This document shows positions 8,657 through 18,900 of a DNA stretch of 64,000 nt, piece after piece (the stretch's first letter is position 1; the number at the start of each line of letters is the position of its first letter). The notes below the pieces were generated by a model. That model had not been told where the DNA came from, did no database searches, and saw only the letters and a program-made list of their open reading frames with translations. A program made the translations under genes and the position numbers. Source of the DNA: Flavobacteriales bacterium (GTDB taxonomy: Bacteria > Bacteroidota > Bacteroidia > NS11-12g > UBA9320); contig JACJZV010000001.1 in the NCBI GenBank assembly GCA_020635395.1, forward strand, positions 124,001 to 188,000. Reading direction: 5' to 3'.

Positions 8657-9757
8657 ATGCTGATTTCTGAGGTTATCGAAATATTAGAAAAAATTGCTCC
8701 GCCAACATTGCAGGAGAGCTATGACAATGCCGGATTAATAGTTGGGAGCAAATCAACAATAGTTACAGGAGTGTTGGTCTCGCTTGATGCAACAGAAGAC
8801 ATTGTTAGTGAGGCAATGGCCCAAAATTGCAATTTGATAGTGGCTCATCATCCCATCGTTTTTAAGGGTTTGAAGCAATTGAACGGAAAAAATTATGTGG
8901 AACGAACTGTTATCAAGGCTATTAAAAACGACATAGCCATATACGCCATTCACACCAATTTGGACAATGTCTTGCACAGTGGAGTAAATCAAAAAATTGC
9001 TCAAAAAATTGGATTGACGAATGTGCAAATTTTACAAAAACGAAAAGGAGATTTGCTCAAACTAAGTGTTTTTGTGCCTCAAAAAGAGGCCGAAAAGGTA
9101 ATGAATGCCATGTTTGATGCAGGTGCCGGGCATATTGGCAATTACGATGAATGCAGTTTTAAAACAGAAGGAATCGGAAGTTTTAGAGCCGGCAGCGGAA
9201 GCAATCCAAGCATTGGCACAGTAGGGGAGAGGCACTATGAAAAAGAGACAAAAGTAGAAGTGGTGCTTCCGGCGTATGCCGCAAAAAATGTGGTAAAAGC
9301 TATGCAAAAGGCTCACAGCTATGAGGAGGTAGCCTACGACTTGGTGGCTCTTCAAAACGAATGGAACGCTGTGGGAGCGGGCATTGTTGGAGAACTTTCT
9401 GAACCCATAGAGGTTCAACATTTTTTAAAACATCTCAAGCAAAATTTGAGAGCAGAGGTAATAAAGTTTACATCAACCGATAAAAATTACATTCAAAAAG
9501 TAGCGGTGTGCGGCGGTTCGGGAAGTTTTTTAATAGGTGCGGCGATGGCCTCAGGTGCAGATGCCTATGTGACAGGGGATGTAAAATATCATGAGTTTTT
9601 TGACGGAGAAAATAAGCTGATGATATGTGATGTAGGCCATTATGAAAGCGAGCAATTTACAATAGAACTTTTAGGAGAAATTTTATTGGAAAAAAATTCT
9701 AATTTTGCAGTCATTTTTTCAAAAACGGTCACAAACCCGATAAAATACTTTTATTAA
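8657..9757 (+). CDS. Nif3-like dinuclear metal center protein (YbgI/YqfO family)
   Basis: A 366-aa Nif3-family protein. The metal-ligand motifs are visible: HHPIVF near residue 56, HTNLDNV near 98, and the C-terminal GDVKYHEFF...DVGHYESE. The middle third (about 130-235) is the PII-like insert found in longer members such as YqfO. These proteins form toroidal hexamers with two metal ions per subunit. Some are annotated as type 2 GTP cyclohydrolase I, but the function is unsettled. It is followed ten bases later by the zinc-ribbon coiled-coil gene, a very common pairing in Bacteroidota. Confidence 0.9.
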   Translation: MLISEVIEILEKIAPPTLQESYDNAGLIVGSKSTIVTGVLVSLDATEDIVSEAMAQNCNLIVAHHPIVFKGLKQLNGKNYVERTVIKAIKNDIAIYAIHTNLDNVLHSGVNQKIAQKIGLTNVQILQKRKGDLLKLSVFVPQKEAEKVMNAMFDAGAGHIGNYDECSFKTEGIGSFRAGSGSNPSIGTVGERHYEKETKVEVVLPAYAAKNVVKAMQKAHSYEEVAYDLVALQNEWNAVGAGIVGELSEPIEVQHFLKHLKQNLRAEVIKFTSTDKNYIQKVAVCGGSGSFLIGAAMASGADAYVTGDVKYHEFFDGENKLMICDVGHYESEQFTIELLGEILLEKNSNFAVIFSKTVTNPIKYFY

Positions 9758-9767
9758 GAAATAATAA

Positions 9768-10550
9768 ATGGCAACAGTAGAAGAAAAACTTCGCAGTTTA
9801 TGGAACCTTCAGTCTATTGATAAGCAAATGGACAACCTGCGTGCAGTTCGAGGAGAATTGCCCATGGAGGTTGCAGATTTGGAGGATGACATTGCTGGTT
9901 TAAAAACTAGACTCGTAAATTTTGAACATGAAATCGAGCAGTTTGAGTCGGCAATAAGCGGAAACAAAGAGCGAATCAGTCAAGCAAAACAGCTTGAGAA
10001 AAAATATAACGAACAGCTAAACAGCGTTAAAAATAATCGAGAATATGATGCCTTGACAAAGGAAATCGAAATTCAAGGTTTAGAGGTGTTGGCTGCCGAG
10101 AAAAAAATCGGCGAATTGCAAAACAGCATTGTGAGCAAGAAAGAATTGATTGAGGAGGTTAAGCACGAGCTTGATGGCCGAAATATTGATTTGGACAACA
10201 AGAAAAAAGAGCTTGAAGAGATAACCGGAGAGACTGAAAAAGAAGAATCGAAGGTTGGCCAATCTCGCGAAAAAACGGTGGGAACAATGGATGAAAAATT
10301 GTTCAAGGCCTACGATCGAATCAGAAAAAATGTATTCAATGGTTTAGCTGTAGCACCAGTTTTGAGAGGTTCTTGCGGTGGGTGTTTTGCCAAAATTCCA
10401 CCACAATTGCAATCAGACATTCGTCAACGCAAGAAAATAGTTATTTGCGAACATTGCGGAAGAATTAACGTTGACTCTGACTTGGCAGGCATTGTTGAGG
10501 AAGCAGCGGAAGAAAAACCAAAATCAAGAAGAAGAAGAAAAGCTGATTAA
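9768..10550 (+). CDS. C4-type zinc ribbon, coiled-coil protein (CT398-like)
   Basis: The 260-aa protein is mostly a long antiparallel coiled coil (about residues 10-180, rich in Glu and Lys heptads). It is followed by a zinc ribbon with CGGC near 203 and CEHC near 228. The C-terminus is a basic KSRRRRKAD tail. This architecture (DUF164/CT398 family) occurs next to Nif3 genes in many bacteria; suggested roles include nucleic acid or flagellar/secretion partners, but none is proven. It very likely shares a transcript with the Nif3-family gene upstream. Confidence 0.88.
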   Translation: MATVEEKLRSLWNLQSIDKQMDNLRAVRGELPMEVADLEDDIAGLKTRLVNFEHEIEQFESAISGNKERISQAKQLEKKYNEQLNSVKNNREYDALTKEIEIQGLEVLAAEKKIGELQNSIVSKKELIEEVKHELDGRNIDLDNKKKELEEITGETEKEESKVGQSREKTVGTMDEKLFKAYDRIRKNVFNGLAVAPVLRGSCGGCFAKIPPQLQSDIRQRKKIVICEHCGRINVDSDLAGIVEEAAEEKPKSRRRRKAD

Positions 10551-10586
10551 AAAGTCGGCATCATTCTTGATTCATTTTCCACCCAT

Positions 10587-12098
10587 GTGAAAAGTGGAAT
10601 TACATATATCGGTTTTAGGTTTTCAGTAGCCCTAACCTTTCTGATTTTTTTTGGGAAGGGTTTTGCCAAAAATTCAATTGTTTTTAATCAAAAATGTTTG
10701 AATGCTCAGCAAGAAATCTATGCTTTCAAATTAACCAGTGCCAACACAACGCTCAATATTGAAGAGCAAATTAATCCCAGTAATGCGGCCGCAGCTTATT
10801 TAAAAACAATGGTAAGCGTGCTAAAATACTTGGCCACCGAATCGAGCGGAGATTTTAGCATGATGGAGTCAAACAAAAAGAAAGCTCTCGACTTGTTGGC
10901 CGATTGTGACGAGCTATCAGGTTATCGAGATTTTTTGAAAGCAGAGATTTATTTCTATTCATCTGTGGCAAATGGCAAAAAGGGCAATTCACTATCTGCC
11001 GGAAATGATATAAGGCATGCCTACAACTTTGCCAATGACGTTTTGAAAAAATATCCAAACTTTGTGGCGGCCAACAAAACTAAAGGCATTATTTCTTCGG
11101 GATTGGGCAGTCTGCCCGAAACGTATCGAAAATTGGTAAACGTGTTGGGTTATAGCGGAGGCATGGATGAGGGCATCAGTCTCATCAACAAGTTTAGAAA
11201 TGCACCATCTTTAAAACCCGAGTTTAAATTGATGCAGGAAGAGGCAAATTTCTATTTGGCTTCCATATATTTATACCTAAAAAATGATGCCACCAAATGC
11301 TGGGAAATAGTTGATTCTTACACAAAAAACTTCGCAAATAATCCTTTAAAAGCATTTGCAAGAATACATTTTGCAGAGAAATGCAAAAAAAACGAAGAGG
11401 TTATCCGAATTGCCGAACAGTTTCCAAAAGGTTCTGATTTTCAGAAGATTTCATACATTCATTTCGTTCATGGCAAGGCCAAATTGCAACGATTGGACAA
11501 AGATGCAGATGTAGTGCTTAAAACATTTATTAAGGAAAATACCGGAAAAAATTACATCAAAAGTTGCTATCAAAAGTTGGCTTGGCATGCATTAATAAAT
11601 GGCAAAACGGATCAATACAACGAGTATATTTTAAAACTTTCGGGCAACGGAAATACCAACTTAGAAGAAGACGAGCAGGCTCAAAAGGAAGCAGAAAGTA
11701 GCGTGAAACCAAACGCTGTATTATTGAAAAGCCGATTGCTTTTTGATGGTGGATATTACCAAAAAGCATTGGAAGGATTGAATGGATATAAGTCGGAAAA
11801 TTTTGCAACCATAGAGCTAAAAACAGAATACGCCTACCGCAAAGCCAGAATTTACGATGCATTGCACTATGACCCTCCTGCTATAGAATATTATAAAGCA
11901 ACGATACAAGCCGGGGAGAAATTGAGCAACTATTATGCCTCGTATGCCTGTATATATTTAGCCGAAATTTATGAGCGACAAAAGAATAAGAACGAGGCAA
12001 TAGCTTATTACAAAAAGGCAACCACCTTTTCTGCCAACAAGGAATACAAAAAAAGTATTGAGTTGAAAGCCAAAAACGGACTCGAACGTTTGAAATAA
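10587..12098 (+). CDS. Exported TPR-type protein, TTC39/Iml2-like architecture
   Basis: A 503-aa protein with an N-terminal hydrophobic export signal (FRFSVALTFLIFFGKGFA) and a helical repeat body. Several segments look like tetratricopeptide repeats, most clearly the last 100 residues (AYRKARIYDALHYDPPAIEYY and IYLAEIYERQKNKNEAIAYY). The middle part (LKAEIYFYSSVANGKKG, and LINKFRNAPSLKPEFK) resembles the TTC39/Iml2 type of TPR protein. An ATG at 10585 is followed at once by a stop, so the start is GTG 10587 or a later codon. The function is unknown; it probably acts in the periplasm as a scaffold. Confidence 0.7.
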   Translation: MKSGITYIGFRFSVALTFLIFFGKGFAKNSIVFNQKCLNAQQEIYAFKLTSANTTLNIEEQINPSNAAAAYLKTMVSVLKYLATESSGDFSMMESNKKKALDLLADCDELSGYRDFLKAEIYFYSSVANGKKGNSLSAGNDIRHAYNFANDVLKKYPNFVAANKTKGIISSGLGSLPETYRKLVNVLGYSGGMDEGISLINKFRNAPSLKPEFKLMQEEANFYLASIYLYLKNDATKCWEIVDSYTKNFANNPLKAFARIHFAEKCKKNEEVIRIAEQFPKGSDFQKISYIHFVHGKAKLQRLDKDADVVLKTFIKENTGKNYIKSCYQKLAWHALINGKTDQYNEYILKLSGNGNTNLEEDEQAQKEAESSVKPNAVLLKSRLLFDGGYYQKALEGLNGYKSENFATIELKTEYAYRKARIYDALHYDPPAIEYYKATIQAGEKLSNYYASYACIYLAEIYERQKNKNEAIAYYKKATTFSANKEYKKSIELKAKNGLERLK

Positions 12099-12118
12099 GG
12101 CTTTTGATATTAATTTTG
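12089..12118 (+). promoter_or_regulatory. Bacteroidota promoter TTTG-N18-TAATTTTG
   Basis: TTTG at 12089-12092 and TAATTTTG at 12111-12118 are 18 bases apart, a very good match to the Bacteroidota -33/-7 pair. The TTG start of the next gene is six bases downstream, so transcription would begin at or just before it. Confidence 0.7.
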
Positions 12119-12123
12119 ACGCA

Positions 12124-12678
12124 TTGAAAAACAGTACCTACATATTGATTTTAGTTGTGTTGGTAAGTTGCGGAAGGTCAACAAATACGCAACCAAATTC
12201 GTTGGAATTGGTTGATTTTCCGGAATTTTTAAGCAAAGAAAAAGAAGCTGTCATGCAGCATAAAACATGGGTTTTGAAGCGGGTAAGGTGGCAAACTTAC
12301 ACCAAGCAAGATTCCATAAAAATAGAAGATTTTGATTGGGATAAAGAGTTGGCTCTTTTTTCTGCAATACACATTAAGCCCTTAGTTTGGAAAAGTGATT
12401 TTGAACTGCTCGACTCTATGGATGATGATGGTATGAGATGTTTTCGGTTGGTAGCCGTAAACAAAAAACAACGGATAAAAAATATAGAGTTATACAAATC
12501 GTTGCAGACGGGGCAGTTGGTAAGATATGAGGTGGATTTGAATGATGAAGGTAAAATTTCGAAATCCAATCAAAAGTTGAGCTACACAAAAAACGTGGGA
12601 TATACCATTGTCGGAAATAAAAAAAATGCCATGATGGAAGACGAAACCTATCAAATAGTTGTACAATTTTATCAGTAG
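12124..12678 (+). CDS. Hypothetical lipoprotein
   Basis: A 184-aa protein with a short lipoprotein signal (MKNSTYILILVVLVSC; lipobox LVSC, acylated Cys16). The body is mixed alpha/beta with no motif I recognise; it has a Trp-rich start (HKTWVLKRVRWQTY) and an acidic middle. The start is a TTG six bases after a strong -7 box, so it is probably leaderless. It lies between the TPR-type protein and fabD, six bases before the fabD ATG, so the two may be co-transcribed. I assign no function. Confidence 0.75.
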   Translation: MKNSTYILILVVLVSCGRSTNTQPNSLELVDFPEFLSKEKEAVMQHKTWVLKRVRWQTYTKQDSIKIEDFDWDKELALFSAIHIKPLVWKSDFELLDSMDDDGMRCFRLVAVNKKQRIKNIELYKSLQTGQLVRYEVDLNDEGKISKSNQKLSYTKNVGYTIVGNKKNAMMEDETYQIVVQFYQ

Positions 12679-12683
12679 AAGGA

Positions 12684-13562
12684 ATGAAAAAGGCTTATGT
12701 TTTTCCCGGACAAGGGGCACAATTTTCAGGAATGGGCAAAGACCTATATGAAAATGCGGAAGCAAAAAAGTTGTTTGACAAAGCAAACGAAATTTTAGGT
12801 TTTCAAATTACGGATGTTATGTTTAATGGCAGCGATGAAGATTTGAAACAGACAAAAATAACGCAACCTGCCGTTTTTCTTCATTCGGTCATTTTGGCCA
12901 AAACAAAGCCTGATTTTAAGCCTGATATGGTGGCAGGGCATTCGTTAGGAGAAATATCAGCCCTTGTTGCAGCGGGTGTTTTGAGTTTTGAAGACGGTTT
13001 AAAATTGGTCAGTATTCGGGCTATGGCCATGCAAAGGGCTTGTGAGCTGAATCCGTCAACAATGGCTGCCGTTTTAGGTTTGGATGATGAAGTAATTGAG
13101 CAAGTGTGCAGCCAAATAAATAATGAAGTGATTGTAGCCGCAAACTACAATTGCCCGGGGCAGTTGGTCATTTCAGGTTCAAACGAAGGTGTGCGTATTG
13201 CCTGCGAAATGCTTTTAGAAAAAGGAGCAAAGAGGGCTTTACCTTTACCCGTTGGTGGTGCATTTCATTCACCGTTAATGGAGCCGGCTCGTGAGGAATT
13301 GGCTGCTGCCATTAATGAAGCCGCTTTTAATACACCGGTTTGCCCAATTTATCAAAATGTTTCAACGGTAGCCGAAACCAATCCGGAAACCATAAAAGCA
13401 AATCTGATTGCCCAACTGACAGCACCGGTAAAATGGACGCAAAGCGTTCAAAACATGGTGTCAGATGGTGCAACGGATTTTGTAGAAGTTGGTCCCGGAA
13501 AGGCTTTGCAAGGCATGATTAAGAAAATACACCGAGAAGCTGAGGTAAGCGGAATAAGCTAA
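12684..13562 (+). CDS. fabD: Malonyl-CoA:acyl carrier protein transacylase FabD
   Basis: FabD loads malonyl groups onto acyl carrier protein for fatty acid synthesis. The 292-aa protein has the N-terminal FPGQGAQFSGMG, the nucleophile Ser87 in GHSLGE, the arginine of the malonyl carboxylate site in SIRAMAMQ, and the catalytic histidine in GAFHSPLM. Length and motif spacing are standard. A purine-rich GAAGGA precedes the ATG, one of the few Shine-Dalgarno-like sequences in the window. It converges with the FtsB/DivIC-like gene. Confidence 0.96.
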   Translation: MKKAYVFPGQGAQFSGMGKDLYENAEAKKLFDKANEILGFQITDVMFNGSDEDLKQTKITQPAVFLHSVILAKTKPDFKPDMVAGHSLGEISALVAAGVLSFEDGLKLVSIRAMAMQRACELNPSTMAAVLGLDDEVIEQVCSQINNEVIVAANYNCPGQLVISGSNEGVRIACEMLLEKGAKRALPLPVGGAFHSPLMEPAREELAAAINEAAFNTPVCPIYQNVSTVAETNPETIKANLIAQLTAPVKWTQSVQNMVSDGATDFVEVGPGKALQGMIKKIHREAEVSGIS

Positions 13563-13594
13563 AACTTGAAGTTGTTTGGTTCTAAAAAGACCAT

Positions 13595-13876
13595 TTATTT
13601 CTCATCGAGCAGATATAAATCTTCGTCCGGTTTTTTCATCAAATATTCTTCACGTGCAAAGGCTTCGAGCGATTCTAAGTCAGATTCAAGTTGTTTCTTT
13701 TTTATTTTAAAAGCCTCAATATCAGCTTTATAAAATTCCTTTTCTTCGTTTAGAATTTTTATTTCTTTACCCAATTTGTATTGATGAACCAAGTTGTGCT
13801 CATCAAAAAAAGAAATCCATAACACAAACACGGTAAGGATAATGAGGTATTTGTATTTGACCAAAATGCGATTCAT
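13595..13876 (-). CDS. Septum formation initiator family protein (FtsB/DivIC-like)
   Basis: A 93-aa bitopic membrane protein with a short cytoplasmic N-terminus, one membrane helix (YLIILTVFVLWISFF), a coiled coil (about residues 30-75, LGKEIKILNEEKEFYKADIE) and a conserved end (AREEYLMKKPDEDLYLL). This is the FtsB/DivIC plan; these proteins bridge FtsQ-FtsL to the divisome. The acidic C-terminus after KKP is typical of Bacteroidota members. It lies 86 bases after the gltX stop on the same strand. Confidence 0.88.
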   Translation of the reverse strand: MNRILVKYKYLIILTVFVLWISFFDEHNLVHQYKLGKEIKILNEEKEFYKADIEAFKIKKKQLESDLESLEAFAREEYLMKKPDEDLYLLDEK

Positions 13877-13962
13877 AGCACAAAGCTAAAAGGAATCAAA
13901 GAGGAGTAAATTATTTAGAAATAAACACTCGGTGGGAGGTGTCCAAAATTGTATCTACGAAA

Positions 13963-15489
13963 TTACTTCAGCGTGTCAACCGCAAGATTAATTCGAGATA
14001 CAACTTTTTCTTTACCAAGCAGTTGAAGCATTTCGAATATTGGCGGGCCTCCAGCCATTCCACTTACTGCAAGCCTTAAAGGCTGCATCAAACTGCCAGG
14101 AGAAACACCGTTTGTTTCTGCAAATTGTTTAAAACTATCTTCAACAAAAGAAGAAGAAAAGTTGGTCAGATTCTGGAAATGGTCAGCCAATTTAGCCATT
14201 AATGCAGGCACATGATCCTTCCATTTTTTGGCCACAACCGCGGTGTCGTATTCTTTTGGATTTTCAAAAAAGTATTGGCTAAGCGGAACAATATCTTGGG
14301 CAAAATCCACTTTTTCTTTGAGCAACCCAACAATGGCTACTAGATAATCTTCATTAGAAATATCCCACCCATTGGCCGAAAAATGGGGCTTTATGAGGTT
14401 GACTATCTCTTTATTATCCATGTTTTGAAGATATCGATTATTAAACCAGCGAGCTTTGGTGGCATCAAACTTGGCACCACTTTTCGATACTTTTTCTAAC
14501 GAAAATGCTTCAATAAGTTCGTTCAAATTAAAGATTTCCTGATTGTCGCTAGGGTGCCAGCCCAATAAGGCCAACATATTAATAACCGCATCGGGCAAAT
14601 AACCCGTTTCTCTGTATCCCGAGCTAATTTCATTGGTTTTAGGGTCGGTCCACTGCAACGGAAAAACAGGGAAACCCAGTCTATCTCCATCTCTTTTGCT
14701 CAATTTGCCTTGTCCATCTGGCTTAAGTAATAGAGACAGGTGGGCAAAAGTAGGCATGGTTTCTTCCCACCCCAAATAGCGGTACAACATCACGTGCAAC
14801 GGGGCAGAGGGCAACCATTCTTCCCCTCTTATCACGTGGGTAATTTCCATTAAATGGTCATCAACCACATTGGCCAAATGATAGGTTGGCAGGCCATCGC
14901 CTTTAAGCAAAACTTTGTCATCCATTTGTGTGGTGTTTACCACTACCCAACCCCGAACAGAGTCGTGAAAACGAACTTCTTCTTTGCGTGGAAGTTTGAT
15001 TCGGATGACATAAGCATCGTTATTGTCTAAACGCTTTTTAACCTCGTCTTCGCTCAGCGTAAGCGAATTTTTCATGCTCATGCGTGAGGTGGCATCATAT
15101 TTGGCCGACATGCGTGCTGCCTCCATTTTTTTACGCATTTCATCCAATTCTTCGGGTGTATCAAAGGCATAATAGGCATGGCCATTGGCTACCAGTTGGT
15201 CTGCATATTGTCGGTATATGCTCATGCGTTCGCTTTGACGATAGGGTGCATGTGAACCTCCTTGTCTCACTCCCTCATTTGGAGCAATACCAAGCCATTC
15301 AAGTGATTCGTTGATATAATCTTCCGCACCCGGAACAAAACGCGTTTGGTCGGTATCTTCTATACGAAGCAAAAAATCACCGCCATGTTTTTTGGCAAAT
15401 AAATAATTATATAGTGCAGTACGCACTCCGCCGATATGCAACGGCCCCGTGGGGCTTGGGGCAAATCTTACTCTAACTCTTCTGTCCAT
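13963..15489 (-). CDS. gltX: Glutamate-tRNA ligase
   Basis: Class I glutamyl-tRNA synthetase. The HIGH-type motif reads PLHIGG after FAPSPTG, the KMSKS-type motif is KLSKRDGDRLGF, and the anticodon-binding helical domain follows; 508 aa. The start is ATG 15489 (MDRRVRVRFAPSPTG). An upstream alternative codon would add seven residues not seen in the family. A weak -7-like box TATCTTCG (minus strand, 15506-15499) lies ten bases before it. I cannot tell from sequence whether it is discriminating or also charges tRNA-Gln. Confidence 0.95.
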   Translation of the reverse strand: MDRRVRVRFAPSPTGPLHIGGVRTALYNYLFAKKHGGDFLLRIEDTDQTRFVPGAEDYINESLEWLGIAPNEGVRQGGSHAPYRQSERMSIYRQYADQLVANGHAYYAFDTPEELDEMRKKMEAARMSAKYDATSRMSMKNSLTLSEDEVKKRLDNNDAYVIRIKLPRKEEVRFHDSVRGWVVVNTTQMDDKVLLKGDGLPTYHLANVVDDHLMEITHVIRGEEWLPSAPLHVMLYRYLGWEETMPTFAHLSLLLKPDGQGKLSKRDGDRLGFPVFPLQWTDPKTNEISSGYRETGYLPDAVINMLALLGWHPSDNQEIFNLNELIEAFSLEKVSKSGAKFDATKARWFNNRYLQNMDNKEIVNLIKPHFSANGWDISNEDYLVAIVGLLKEKVDFAQDIVPLSQYFFENPKEYDTAVVAKKWKDHVPALMAKLADHFQNLTNFSSSFVEDSFKQFAETNGVSPGSLMQPLRLAVSGMAGGPPIFEMLQLLGKEKVVSRINLAVDTLK

Positions 15490-15510
15490 TTGAGGCCGCG
15501 AAGATACCAA

Positions 15511-15864
15511 TTAGTTTTTCTATTGGTAGGTGTGGGTATTGCTTTATTTCAAAAAAAAACTAGAGTTTCAGAAGTGGATTTAACACTTGAATTGACAACG
15601 AATGTTTCAACAGAATATCTTTTTTGTTTTATCGGGAGTTTAAAGATGTTTTGGTTTCAATAATCTTTTAACAATGCCAAAAGCAAAAATTGAATTTTTT
15701 TAATCATGTTTTAGTGTGTTTTGGGAAGAAAAAAATGGGAGTTCTGAGTATAGGATTGTCATTTTTTTCTTAAAGTGGCAGTAGTTATTTTTTAACTTAT
15801 TTATTTTCATTTAGTTATGATTGATTTTGGATGAAAAAAAAATAAATCTTTTTTGAAAAAAACG
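15511..15864. other. Non-coding spacer upstream of the first giant T9SS gene
   Basis: About 350 bases of very AT-rich sequence with A and T runs. No open frame here has a credible start or family similarity, and I see no tRNA, strong hairpin or repeat. It lies between the divergent starts of gltX and the giant T9SS gene and probably holds upstream control elements of the latter. Confidence 0.5.
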
Positions 15865-15896
15865 TTTGGAAAATGACAGAACTCATTGCACATTTG
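15865..15896 (+). promoter_or_regulatory. Putative promoter of the first giant T9SS gene
   Basis: TTTG (15865-15868) and CACATTTG (15889-15896), 20 bases apart, approximate the Bacteroidota -33/-7 pair. The predicted start of transcription falls at about 15901, the first base of the hairpin listed next. Confidence 0.5.
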
Positions 15897-15900
15897 ACGG

Positions 15901-15926
15901 ATTGATGTAGTATTCAACTCATCAAT
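15901..15926 (+). promoter_or_regulatory. 5'-terminal mRNA hairpin, copy 1
   Basis: ATTGATG and CATCAAT form a perfect 7-bp stem around a 12-base loop, directly after the predicted promoter. It is followed by AGTAGGTA and an AT-rich leader to the ATG. The paralog at 20507 has a hairpin of different sequence in the same place, followed by the same AGTAGGTA. Confidence 0.55.
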
Positions 15927-15953
15927 AGTAGGTATTAATTTTAAGTTTTATTA

Positions 15954-18900
15954 ATGAAAAAGCATTACAATTTCACAAAATGGCTTTCGACCCGTTTTAC
16001 GGGACTTCTTATGTCGGCTGGTTTGCTAATGGCAGGCAGTTCGGCAATGGCTCAGTTGAGTGGTACGTACACCATTAACTCTGCTGCAGCTACTACCGGC
16101 ACAAACTTTGCATCTTTTACGGCTTTCGCCTCGGCTATTAACACAAGCGGTGTTAGCGGCCCAGTTACTGTAAACGTTGTGTCTGGGTCTGGTCCTTACT
16201 ATCACACTGCTACCACTACTTTTAACCAAATTTCTGGGGCAAGTGCTACAAACACGATTACCATCAACGGAAATGGTGAAAAGGTGTCATCTAATGCAGG
16301 TGCTGCGGTGTTTACACTCTACGGTACAGATTACATGACTTTTAAAAACCTAAAGGTAGAGGCATCGGCAAATGCGGCAAGTGTTAAATGTTTCCACATT
16401 TACAATGCTGCCAATTACAACACCATTGACGGTTGTGAGTTGATTATTTCTGCATACACGGGAACGGCAAACTCTACAGGTTACATTGTAATGTCAGCGT
16501 CAACAACTGGTAACTCAGCCGGATTGCACGGATCACACAACACATTCAAAAACAACAAAATGTGGAATGGTGGTGCAACGGGTGCCGTAGGCCCTTACTA
16601 CGGCGTTTGTGAGTATGGTTCATCATCATACTATACTACCACCGGAAACAACCAAGTGTTGAACAATGAGGTGAGAGACGTTTATTATTATTACAACTAT
16701 TTCTATTACACAAACGGTACAAGAATTGATGGAAATAAATTTCACACGAGCCGTTCTGATGCTTCATACACTTATGTTACGTATCTTTACTATACACAAA
16801 CTACTACTCACCAAATCAGTTTTAGTAGCAACGAGGTTTATAACTTAAAACCAACCAGCTACTTGTATATGTATGGGTATTATAACACTGGAACAGCTTC
16901 AATGCCTGTTTTGTATAATGATAACAAAATTCATGACAATACAGTGGGTTCTTATCTTTACAATTATCTTGGTTACTATGGTCAAAACGTACGTTTTGAA
17001 CGCAATAAGATATACAATAACACGGTAACAAATTACTTGTATAACCTATATTGTTGTTACTACTCTACCAATGCAATTGTAAGAGATAATGAATTGAACA
17101 ACAATTATGCAGGATATTACATCTACGGTCTTGGTGCATACTACGGAACCAATGCATTGGTAGAGCGAAATGCAGTTCACGACAACTCAGCAGGTTACGG
17201 TGTTTATGGGTACTATATCTACTATATGCAAGGAGATTTTATCAATAACTTGTATTACAACAACAAAGGAGACTATTACAACTACGCTATGTTGGCTGGT
17301 TATACGCAAACATCATTACACGTTGCACACAACACATTTGTATTAAATAATGATGTGACGTATTATAGTTATGGTATCTATATGTATATGTATTATTCAT
17401 TTACAGATGTAGTTTGTAAAAACAACATTTTAGCAATGACTGCCGAAGCCGGCTCTGGATATTACAATTACGTGGTATATATGCCATACAACTACCAAGA
17501 TATGGAAATTGAGAACAATGACTTTTATGTAAACAACTCATCCACTAATTATTACTATACGAACGGAACTAATACCACAGCGGCAGCCTTTGCAGCGAGT
17601 ATTGGTAATACCACCAACTTAAACATCGACCCACAATTTACGAACTTAGCTACTGGTGATTTGACACCGAAAAACCCAGCCATTGCCAACTACGGACAAC
17701 CCGGGTATGCAACATTGGATTATAAAAAGGCAACAAGAACAGCTTGTGGTCCGGATATAGGTGCTTTTGAATTTTATATTGACCACAATGCGTCAAACTT
17801 AGTTTTTACAGGTACTAACGAGTGTGGTGGCTACCAAGAACCAATTGGTTTTAGATTTAACAACGGTTCAACAGTTGCTTTAAAAAATGCAAAGGTTTAC
17901 TATACCATCAACGGTGGAACACCTGTGGTAGAAACCATTGCTAATATCAATGCAAACTCGTATGTTGATTATGTATTCAAAACCATTCCTGAGTTTCACG
18001 AGCCGGGCATCAACACAATTGTAGTAGGTTTGTTCTGCGATGACAATTCTTCGAACAATACTGTAACAACTACTATCAAAATTACTCCGGCTCCACATAG
18101 CTTTGAGTTGTCAGAAGGTACTGCATTTGCCGGATACTACCAAGCTGGCGGATCAGGCGGTACTAAAAAGAACCCCGATGTAACAGCAGCAAATGTGCAA
18201 GTGAATTACAACGTAGAAAACCCAACCAAATATGCAAATAGTGCTTACGGTTCAGGATGGAGTATGTCTATTAACGCTAAAACAAGTGGCGGAACAGCCG
18301 TTACCAGTGGAGTAACCTTAGTTTCACCAACCTCAAGCACAAAAGGAAAGATTCAGTTCAAACCTGCAAAATCGTTGGTTGATTCGACAGTATTTTTAGG
18401 TATTACTGTAAAAGACAACAACACAGGATGTGACTCAACATTTGGAAGATGGGTATATGTAGCAGCAACACCTGAACTTTCTTGGAATGCACCAAACGCT
18501 TGTGACGGTGACGTTATAGCGTTCTCAAATACAACCACCCAAGCAGTAGGAATAGCCGAATACTCATGGAATTTTGACGATCCATCAACGGGAGCGGACA
18601 ATGTATCGACCATCAGTGACCCAGTACACAAATTTTCGACCTATGGTTCGTATGACGTAACAGTAACTGCATGGAATCATGATTATCCAAAATTCCAATA
18701 CACATTGACAAAAACAGTAAACGTATCACCTGTACCAACGGTTGACTTTACCGTAAAAAATGCATGTGAGGGAACAGACATTACCTTTACGAATGGTTCA
18801 AAATTGCCAACAGGAGTAACCGGATCAATTGATTACACATGGAACTTCGGAGACGGCAGTGCCAAAGTAAAAACATTGAACACCACGCATAAATATGCAA

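Noticed and set aside
15874..15885. TGACAGAACTCA upstream of the first giant gene as a further FNR-like site
   Set aside because: It fits only TGA-N6-TCA, not TGAY-N4-RTCA, and would sit at about -21, between the promoter elements.
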